A DNA stretch of 28,544 bases from Microcaldota archaeon. GTDB lineage: Archaea > Micrarchaeota > Micrarchaeia > Anstonellales > Anstonellaceae. The DNA lies in the NCBI GenBank assembly GCA_026414325.1, contig JAOAJF010000006.1, positions 1,342 to 29,885 of the forward strand. Direction: 5' to 3'. Both the position numbers and the translations under genes were made by a program. Below, piece after piece: positions 14,349 through 20,415 of this stretch (positions are counted from its first letter, which is position 1; each line of letters starts with the position of its first letter). The notes beneath the pieces are model-generated. The model saw only the letters and a list, made by a program, of their open reading frames with translations. It did not search any database and had not been told where the DNA came from.

Positions 14349-16397
14349 ATGCCATCAAAAGCTGCTCAGAAAACAACAACAAAAAAAGAAGAAAATCAAG
14401 AAAATAGTTTTGACCTCTATAATCCTTTTAAGAGCGAACAACTCATTAATTTGCTTTCTAATTTACCTTTATCAAATCTACTACCACTGCGGTTGAATGA
14501 AGAAAAGGATAAAGAAAAATCTCATTCTTTATCTTTCTATTTATTTTTAAATTCATTAAAATATTCCTCGCTTTCCTGGAAAGAATTATTAGAAAAAAAA
14601 GAATTTAGCTTTTCTAATTTATCAACAGCAGAGTACAACACCCTTAATAATACCTTAGAGAAGTTAAAAAAATATGGTTTTAATTATTCTCTAAAAAACA
14701 TTAATGGGATTATCTATCTCTCTATCTCTTTAAATATTTCTTCAGAAAATAAAAAAAAGCTCCAAGAATTAATTGATAAGAACAAAACTCCATTTTCTCT
14801 ATTTTCTTTTTTGGAACCTAACCATTTTAATCAATCTCAAAGAATTCCTAGTTCTACTTTTACTCCTCAAGATAAAACTTATGCACAAGTTATTCCTAGC
14901 AAGATTAAATATTCTAAAGAAAAAAAACCAGAAACAACTACTCCTCAACTTACCAATTATTCTCTGCCAAGACCTTCCCCTTTTGTTCCAGATAAGACCA
15001 ACGTTGAGGTATTTCCAAAAGGAGGTACAAGTCTTGATGACATTTCATCTTTCATAGTAAACTTATTTGTTTCTCCAGAAAGTTGGACACATATTTTTTC
15101 TTCTAAAGCAACTACTACTGATTATATAAATACAGGGCTTGATCTTATTAGTTTAATAGGCTGTAGTCTTGTTATAAAAGGAGTTAAAAACTCTGTAAAA
15201 TTTGCAAAAATTTTTAGAAAATTTCTGGCTTCTAAAGAAAAAGTGGAAGTTTTTAAAGGACTACCTGCTAGCCATAAGATAGTACTTATGTCTTCGGATG
15301 AATCTCTAGAATTGTTTCTTAAGGCAAACTCTAAGGAAGTAGAAAATGTAATACATACAACTTTAAGTAACACAGCTTCCTTTAAAAAAGCTCCAGCTAA
15401 AATTGCTGATAATATAACTAAAAGTATAAAGGCTGGGAAATATGAAGTAGTAGATGGTGTGATAATAGATAAAAGCACCAGAAAATTTATTGGAATAATT
15501 AAAGATGGACAAATATTTCAATTTTTACCAAATTTAACTTCTGCTAAGTTTGTAGGTGAAAAAGCATTAATCACTTATTTTTCTTTTTATTTTCTTTCAG
15601 ATTTAGCTGAAAATGTTGTTAAAGGGGACTTTGAAAGTGCAAGAGAGAGCCTAAGACAATTATTTGCTTTTTGTGGAGTATTTGTAATAATCGGGTTAAG
15701 TACTCAAACTATTTTAAATCTTACAAATAAAGGTTTGAAGTATCTATCAGAAGGAGAAACTATTGAGAAAGTAACCTCTAAATTAGTAAAAGAGTTTGAA
15801 AAAGAGTTTAAAACTCAAGATTCTCAATTTATAGAGCAATTATTAAAAACTTTTGTTGATTCATTAAAAAATTTATCAAAAAAGATTGAATCTTCTAAAA
15901 TTCTTGAAGCTATGAAGGTAGCCTTTATACTAAAAACATCTGAAATTGTACTAAATGAACTAAGTGAAAAAAAAGCTCCAAAAACAATACTGATAGCTGA
16001 AGAAAAAGATAGTGCAAAAAACAATTTTGTAACTAGTTTCTGCCTTCCAAAGAGTTATTTTAAAGATGAAAAAGATTTTCTTGCTTATAAATACGTTCTT
16101 AGTAAGTTTAATGTGGAAGCTGACGATAATGGTGTATTAACAATAGCTGAAAATATACCCTCATTAGTTTATTATCCTAAAAACGCTGAAGAGTTCTGGA
16201 ATGAAGTATTTTCCAGGGCAGATAAAAAATATCGTTTAAATTTGTCCCAATTCTACAATTCCTATGCTTCTTCAAAAACTGGGGAAAATAGTACGCCCTT
16301 AGCTATAAGTTTAGACTATAAAGAGATTGTATATGACACTTTTCTGAATCTAATAATAGAAAAATCAAACCAAGTACAAAATTCTAATACTAAATAA
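14349..16397 (+). CDS. Hypothetical protein with possible membrane segments
   Basis: A 682-residue protein I do not recognise. The start is the ATG at 14349, one codon after a TTG. The N-terminal 160 residues are charged and helical. A Pro/Thr/Ser-rich linker follows (about 165-235), with segments such as KPETTTPQLTNYSLPRPSP. The middle has moderately hydrophobic stretches near 255-275 (LDLISLIGCSLVIKGV), 400-415 and 435-455 (FAFCGVFVIIGLSTQTIL), which may be membrane helices or buried helices. The rest is soluble and helical. No catalytic motif is seen. It ends 16 bp before the next gene, which has its own GGTGA ribosome-binding site. The two are probably co-transcribed and their products may work together (inference). 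Confidence 0.7.
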   Translation: MPSKAAQKTTTKKEENQENSFDLYNPFKSEQLINLLSNLPLSNLLPLRLNEEKDKEKSHSLSFYLFLNSLKYSSLSWKELLEKKEFSFSNLSTAEYNTLNNTLEKLKKYGFNYSLKNINGIIYLSISLNISSENKKKLQELIDKNKTPFSLFSFLEPNHFNQSQRIPSSTFTPQDKTYAQVIPSKIKYSKEKKPETTTPQLTNYSLPRPSPFVPDKTNVEVFPKGGTSLDDISSFIVNLFVSPESWTHIFSSKATTTDYINTGLDLISLIGCSLVIKGVKNSVKFAKIFRKFLASKEKVEVFKGLPASHKIVLMSSDESLELFLKANSKEVENVIHTTLSNTASFKKAPAKIADNITKSIKAGKYEVVDGVIIDKSTRKFIGIIKDGQIFQFLPNLTSAKFVGEKALITYFSFYFLSDLAENVVKGDFESARESLRQLFAFCGVFVIIGLSTQTILNLTNKGLKYLSEGETIEKVTSKLVKEFEKEFKTQDSQFIEQLLKTFVDSLKNLSKKIESSKILEAMKVAFILKTSEIVLNELSEKKAPKTILIAEEKDSAKNNFVTSFCLPKSYFKDEKDFLAYKYVLSKFNVEADDNGVLTIAENIPSLVYYPKNAEEFWNEVFSRADKKYRLNLSQFYNSYASSKTGENSTPLAISLDYKEIVYDTFLNLIIEKSNQVQNSNTK

Positions 16398-16403
16398 TGG
16401 AGT

Positions 16404-16408
16404 GGTGA
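16404..16408 (+). promoter_or_regulatory. Ribosome-binding site that decides a start codon
   Basis: GGTGA lies 5 nt before the ATG at 16414, the same core found before rpl15e. It overlaps the alternative GTG codons at 16402 and 16405, which makes those unlikely starts. Confidence 0.6.
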
Positions 16409-16413
16409 TTTAT

Positions 16414-17967
16414 ATGCAGTTAGCTTCTTTATATAAACAACAAGATTATAAAGAAGAAAGTAAACTAGAAGATTTCTTAATAACAAAAGAAGGCTCTCAG
16501 CTTGTTCTTCACCTAAGATTTGAAGATTTAAAAAAATTGACAGGAATCAATACATCTGAGGCTAGTTTTTTCGATTTAGCCGATTACTTTTTGCTAAAGC
16601 TTTCTCTCCCAGAGATTATTGGTCTATTAGCTCTAAGTAGAATAAGTGCAACTGGTGGTAGAAGGTTGTTACTTTATTTTCATTCAAAGGAGGCTATTAC
16701 AAACTTTCTTTCTCAGGTTCAACCAAAGGTGATGTTTTCTGAAAAAGAATTTAAGAACTTTCAGTCCTTAAAGTCTAAATTTATAAAATCGACTTTAAGA
16801 GAGGCAAGAAAGGATTTAAATAGAAAATCAGATCAGCTTTCTAAGCAAAATTTTCAAAATTTTGAAGAATTTAAGAGGTATTATGAAAAAAATTTTGAAA
16901 TCTATCGGAATTTAGGGGAAGCTAATCCTTTAAAAGATTTTGATTCGTTTGTAAGTAAAATATCAAACAATACTTCATTAACTGACAGCGAAAAAGTTAT
17001 AAAGATTAAAACTAACATCAAAAAATTTCTAAATAGCATTCTATCTAATTTTGACAAAATAAACTTTAAAGACCCAAAGATTATAGAAGTGTTGGAATCT
17101 GAAAAGTTTATAAAAGAATTTAAAGATCTAAAACTGATTTTTCCCAAAAATTTAACTCCAGAAGAAAAGGCCCTATTAAAGAAACTTGAAAACAATTTTT
17201 TCAAGTCTAAACATCCAATTCTAGACTCTATTTCTAAAAGAACTTTTTTACTCACTCTTGGGTTATTTTTTCTCTATAGCTCAGCTTATCCTACTATCAA
17301 ATCACTTTTTCAACATAAAGATGATGTAGCACACATTAGCCAGGACTCTTCTACTAAGAAGGAGGGAGGAGAACCGCTAAAGCAAAATTCAGAAGCTTCA
17401 AAAGACTTTTATAAAACCCTTTTAAACAAAACTTATAATCATTTTTCACAAGCTTTAGAGGATTATTATTTAAATTTAAAAACCAAGAATATTAACTATT
17501 CTCAATTTGTAGACCTCTTAACAGCCTACACTAATACTCATCCCTATACTGTAAATAATTCAATTATGTTTTTTTATTCTGTTCAAAAAGTTAAAAACAC
17601 TTCTGATTTTTCCAAAAATTCTTTAACTCTTTACCTGCCAAAAGACTATCCAGTAGGAGTAAAATTTAGCAAAGGAAATATTGAAATTAGATTTGACAAT
17701 GGAAAAATATATTGTGGAGTAGGAACTGCTAATGATCAAGAACATTTTGTTGGTACATATAACAATTCCTCTGAGCTTAATTTTTCTCAAGTATCCGTGG
17801 GCTTTGCAATAGATGAAAAAAATAAAAAAATAGTTGTTTATCTAAATAGCCCACAGCTAGGAATAAACAATCTTCAAAAAGAATTTGTTTTATCTGATCA
17901 GTTGCTAAAAGAAATTAAAAATTCAGAAGTAGATATAGTTCAATGGATTTTACTACCAAAGCCTTGA
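16414..17967 (+). CDS. Hypothetical protein with one membrane helix and C-terminal beta-rich domain
   Basis: A 517-residue protein of unknown function. The ATG at 16414 is chosen because GGTGA (16404-16408) lies 5 nt before it. A GTG at 16402 is also in frame. Residues 1-270 are soluble and mostly helical, with blocks such as SLPEIIGLLALSRISATGG and a long Lys-rich helical part. A single membrane helix lies near 275-295 (TFLLTLGLFFLYSSAYP), with no N-terminal signal. About 225 residues follow, ending in a strand-rich domain (for example PVGVKFSKGNIEIRFDNG). The two soluble parts would lie on opposite sides of the membrane, as in a bitopic receptor or anchor. No known enzymatic motif is seen. 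It follows the other unknown gene by 16 bp and ends 58 bp before a tRNA gene. Confidence 0.72.
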   Translation: MQLASLYKQQDYKEESKLEDFLITKEGSQLVLHLRFEDLKKLTGINTSEASFFDLADYFLLKLSLPEIIGLLALSRISATGGRRLLLYFHSKEAITNFLSQVQPKVMFSEKEFKNFQSLKSKFIKSTLREARKDLNRKSDQLSKQNFQNFEEFKRYYEKNFEIYRNLGEANPLKDFDSFVSKISNNTSLTDSEKVIKIKTNIKKFLNSILSNFDKINFKDPKIIEVLESEKFIKEFKDLKLIFPKNLTPEEKALLKKLENNFFKSKHPILDSISKRTFLLTLGLFFLYSSAYPTIKSLFQHKDDVAHISQDSSTKKEGGEPLKQNSEASKDFYKTLLNKTYNHFSQALEDYYLNLKTKNINYSQFVDLLTAYTNTHPYTVNNSIMFFYSVQKVKNTSDFSKNSLTLYLPKDYPVGVKFSKGNIEIRFDNGKIYCGVGTANDQEHFVGTYNNSSELNFSQVSVGFAIDEKNKKIVVYLNSPQLGINNLQKEFVLSDQLLKEIKNSEVDIVQWILLPKP

Positions 17968-17995
17968 AAATGAAAATATTAAAAACTTAATTTAA

Positions 17996-18020
17996 CTAAA
18001 TTTACTAAGTAAAAGTTTAG
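17996..18020 (+). repeat. Inverted repeat just before tRNA-Lys
   Basis: CTAAATTTAC pairs with GTAAA-ag-TTTAG around a 3-nt TAA loop: a 10-bp stem with a two-base bulge, ending 5 bp before the tRNA 5' end. It may be part of a pre-tRNA leader, a terminator-like fold for the upstream gene, or a chance AT-rich palindrome overlapping the tRNA promoter. Confidence 0.35.
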
Positions 18021-18025
18021 CTTGT

Positions 18026-18120
18026 GGGCTCGTAACTCAGCTTGGCTAGAGTGTCTGGCTTTTAAAGCTAAAACAGCTATAGAAACCAGAAAGTCGTGGG
18101 TTCAAATCCCACCGAGCCCG
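18026..18120 (+). tRNA. tRNA-Lys (anticodon TTT), intron-containing
   Basis: A full cloverleaf can be drawn. The acceptor GGGCTCG (18026-18032) pairs with CGAGCCC (18113-18119), with discriminator G at 18120. The D arm is ACTC/GAGT. The anticodon stem TCTGG (18054-18058) pairs with CCAGA (18086-18090). The T arm GTGGG/CCCAC surrounds TTCAAAT. The anticodon is TTT at 18061-18063. CCA is not encoded, so it is added after transcription. A 20-nt intron (18065-18084) interrupts the anticodon loop at the canonical position between nucleotides 37 and 38. The gene has a T-run directly after it, but the next coding gene starts only 15 nt downstream. Confidence 0.95.
18065..18084 (+). other. 20-nt tRNA intron with bulge-helix-bulge fold
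   Basis: The precursor folds as outer helix TCTGG/CCAGA, a 3-nt bulge at 18083-18085, a four-position central helix (18059-18062 with 18079-18082, containing one T-T mismatch), a 3-nt bulge at 18063-18065, and inner helix AGCT/AGCT closed by a 5-nt loop. Cutting after the second base of each bulge, as the archaeal splicing endonuclease does, gives exactly this intron. RtcB would join the exons. Confidence 0.85.
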
Positions 18121-18135
18121 TTTTTAGTGAGTTAA

Positions 18136-18762
18136 ATGGTACTAGACCTAAAAAATCTGCTTGAGACTATAAAAAACAAACAGAATTTTTTAACTCTAGC
18201 TTTATTATCTATTCTAATCTTTCTTTTTTTTCTTATCTTTTTTGGCACTTTAGCTTATTTTTTTATCTCTCTCTTTTTTAGTTCTCATTCTTCTAGCCCT
18301 TCATCTTCTTTACAAGAGCCTCTAAAACTTGAAGATATTTACCAGCTTAATAGCACTCTTATAGAACAAGCCTGTGAAAAAATACCTCTAATAGTTCAAA
18401 GCCAAACAAATTTTAGCGATCAGCAAAATACTTATTTTCTTAATTATAGTCTAGAAATAAAAAAAGTTGAAAATGACTGTATTGGTTCTATCTCTATTTT
18501 AGAATTAAAAAAATTTGAAAAAGATTCTTCCAATTTTTTAGTTCTTCCTCTTAAAGGAAAAGCTGTTTCTTGTAAAATAAATAAATCCACTCTTACTCAA
18601 TTAAAAGAAAATAATTTAGAAATTTTTTCCTCTTGTAGCCTAAAGTCTAATTCTCTAACCTGTTTAATCAATAATCAGGAATTAGAATTATGTAGTAATT
18701 TTTCTGGAATGCTTTTTGATCCTACTTTTTCTAAGTTTTTTTCCTTTTTAACTAGCTCTTAG
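18136..18762 (+). CDS. Small membrane-anchored hypothetical protein with cysteine-rich external domain
   Basis: A 208-residue protein with no family I can name. After about 20 charged residues comes one long hydrophobic helix (about 21-49), then a Ser-rich spacer (HSSSPSSSLQ) and a soluble domain of about 150 residues. The domain has at least six cysteines, including a cluster in SSCSLKSNSLTCL and ELC, suggesting disulfides outside the cell. The gene starts 15 nt after the last base of tRNA-Lys, leaving no room for a separate promoter, so it may share the tRNA transcript. The preceding GTGAG is a weak ribosome-binding sequence. It could be a pseudopilin-like or receptor-type anchored protein, but nothing in the sequence proves this. 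Confidence 0.7.
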   Translation: MVLDLKNLLETIKNKQNFLTLALLSILIFLFFLIFFGTLAYFFISLFFSSHSSSPSSSLQEPLKLEDIYQLNSTLIEQACEKIPLIVQSQTNFSDQQNTYFLNYSLEIKKVENDCIGSISILELKKFEKDSSNFLVLPLKGKAVSCKINKSTLTQLKENNLEIFSSCSLKSNSLTCLINNQELELCSNFSGMLFDPTFSKFFSFLTSS

Positions 18763-18790
18763 TAATTATTTTTCAAAATGCTAAAAGCCA

Positions 18791-18800
18791 GATAAATTTT
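18791..18800 (+). promoter_or_regulatory. Candidate TATA box for the asparagine-synthetase-like gene
   Basis: gataaatttt lies about 27-36 bp before the ATG at 18827, the spacing expected for a leaderless or nearly leaderless archaeal transcript. A nearer tatataaa (18812-18819) is too close to the ATG to serve it. Confidence 0.4.
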
Positions 18801-18826
18801 TATTAGATTATTATATAAATTTTTTT

Positions 18827-19624
18827 ATGGCAATAAAACCATCTCAAGTACTTAAGTTAGCAAAACTTTTAGAAAAATCAATCAAAAAAATATCTGGCAG
18901 CAGAGCTTCAATAGCTTTTTCTGGAGGGCTGGATTCAACCACTTTAGCTGCAGTTTCAAAAAAATTCTATCAACCAATTTTGATTACTCTCTCTGCAGCA
19001 AAAAATTCTGAAGATTTGTTATATTCTAAAAAAGCAGCAAAAGAGCTTTCCCTACCTCTTAAGACAATAACTATAAATGAAAAAAAGATTCTTTCTGTTT
19101 ATCCAAAAATTTGGAAGCTCATGCCAGGAACTTTAGTTGATATGGAGATAATGCTAAGTGTTTATTTTATTTGCAAAAAAGCAAAAGAATTAAACCAAAA
19201 AGCAATAGTTTTTGGCAGTGGAGCAGAGGAGCTATTTGTAGGTTATAATAAATATTTTGTTGCTCTTAAGGAAGGAAAAAATCTAAAAAAGCTTCTGGAG
19301 CTTGAGCTAAAAACTCTTCCAAAAAGAGATATTCTAAGAATAAAAAAAGTTGCAAAGCTATTTAATCTTAAAACTTATTTTCCCTTCTTAGAAAAAGCCT
19401 TTGTAAAAGAAGTTAAAAAAATTCCACTCAAACAGCACATTTCTCAAGAGCTATCCAAACCTGTTTTAAGACAAATAGCAGAATTTTATACCGTCCCTTC
19501 TTTAGTTTTAACAAGAAAGAAAAGGGCTTTACAATATGGTTCAAATATCCATAAGCTTTGTTTAAAACTAGCAAAAGAAAATAAGATTTATGCACTTGAG
19601 CCCAGACCACCATTTACTTATTAA
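18827..19624 (+). CDS. Stand-alone asparagine-synthetase-type ATP pyrophosphatase
   Basis: A 265-residue protein matching only the C-terminal synthetase domain of asparagine synthetase B. The PP-loop SGGLDS (residues 32-37) binds ATP pyrophosphate. GSGAEELFVGYNKY is the second signature, in which acidic residues help bind metal and substrate. The N-terminal glutamine amidotransferase domain of full-length AsnB (with its Cys2 nucleophile) is missing, so the enzyme would need free ammonia or another nitrogen source, or acts in a different adenylation such as nucleoside or cofactor modification. The family call is firm but the substrate is unknown. It is followed 50 bp later by fibrillarin on the same strand. 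Similar stand-alone domains are common in archaea. Confidence 0.82.
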   Translation: MAIKPSQVLKLAKLLEKSIKKISGSRASIAFSGGLDSTTLAAVSKKFYQPILITLSAAKNSEDLLYSKKAAKELSLPLKTITINEKKILSVYPKIWKLMPGTLVDMEIMLSVYFICKKAKELNQKAIVFGSGAEELFVGYNKYFVALKEGKNLKKLLELELKTLPKRDILRIKKVAKLFNLKTYFPFLEKAFVKEVKKIPLKQHISQELSKPVLRQIAEFYTVPSLVLTRKKRALQYGSNIHKLCLKLAKENKIYALEPRPPFTY

Positions 19625-19674
19625 AAATTTTTTTAAAGAGTTTCTATTTTAAACATTTAGGAAGTTTTTTATTT

Positions 19675-20358
19675 ATGGCCAGTAGCAATTATCAAATAGA
19701 GGAGATTTTTGAAGGTGTATTTAAAATAAACGGATTTTTAGCAACAAAAAATTTTGTAAGAGCAACTCGGGTTTATGATGAAAAAATTTTTTTAATAAAT
19801 TCTGTGGAATATAGAGAGTGGAATTTTTTTAAATCAAAATTAGCAGCAGCAATAAAAAAAGGACTAAAAAATTTTCCATTTAAAAGCAATAGCCAAGTTC
19901 TTTACTTGGGAGCCTCTAGCGGAACTACTGTTTCTCACATTTCTGATATTTGCTATCGCGGAACAATTATTGCAGTCGAATTTTCTCAAAGACCGATGCG
20001 CCAGCTTCTAAATCTAGCAAAAATAAGACCAAACATAATACCAATTTTTGCAGATGCAAATCAACCAAATACATATTTTGAATCTAATGAAGAGTTTCAA
20101 GCAGATATAATCTATCAAGATGTTGCTCAACCAAATCAGGATGAAATTTTAATAAAAAATGCACAACTTTATTTAAAAAAAGGCTCGCATGCTTTTTTAT
20201 GCATAAAGTCGCAATCTATAGATGTTGTTTTAAAACCTATAGAAGTATACAAAAAAGTTATTCAAAATTTAGAAAAAAATGGTTTTAAAACAATCCAGAA
20301 AATAGAGCTAGAGCCTTATGACAAAGACCACCTATTTTGGCATGGTATTTATCTTTAG
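19675..20358 (+). CDS. flpA: Fibrillarin-like rRNA/tRNA 2'-O-methyltransferase
   Basis: Catalytic subunit of the archaeal C/D-box RNP, which methylates ribose 2'-hydroxyls of rRNA and tRNA chosen by guide RNAs, working with Nop5 and L7Ae. The 227-residue protein is of normal length. It shows VYDEKIFLINSVEYREWN near the N-terminus, the SAM-binding YLGASSGTTVSHISD (about 77-91), VEFSQRPMRQLL, IPIFADANQPNTY, YQDVAQPNQ and the late EPYDKDHLFWHGIYL. In many archaea the Nop5 gene is next to it. Here its neighbours are an ATP pyrophosphatase and PEP synthase, so Nop5 must lie elsewhere. The ATG at 19675 has AGGAAG about 10 nt upstream. Confidence 0.95.
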   Translation: MASSNYQIEEIFEGVFKINGFLATKNFVRATRVYDEKIFLINSVEYREWNFFKSKLAAAIKKGLKNFPFKSNSQVLYLGASSGTTVSHISDICYRGTIIAVEFSQRPMRQLLNLAKIRPNIIPIFADANQPNTYFESNEEFQADIIYQDVAQPNQDEILIKNAQLYLKKGSHAFLCIKSQSIDVVLKPIEVYKKVIQNLEKNGFKTIQKIELEPYDKDHLFWHGIYL

Positions 20359-20386
20359 TTCTTCTTTTAATTAGAAAGAAATTAAT

Positions 20387-20394
20387 TTAAATCT
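20387..20394 (+). promoter_or_regulatory. ppsA: Candidate TATA box for ppsA
   Basis: tttaaatc within an AT-rich stretch lies about 25 bp before the ATG at 20416, predicting a leaderless ppsA transcript. Confidence 0.35.
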
Positions 20395-20415
20395 TTTTTA
20401 CTTTTTATTTTTGTG

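Noticed and set aside
18065..18084. Pseudo-tRNA with a broken anticodon loop
   Set aside because: All stems pair perfectly and the insertion forms a proper bulge-helix-bulge, so it is an intron rather than decay.
14349..18120. Integrated element with the tRNA-Lys gene as attachment site
   Set aside because: I found no second copy of the tRNA 3' end in the window and no integrase. The two unknown genes look like ordinary chromosomal genes in base composition.
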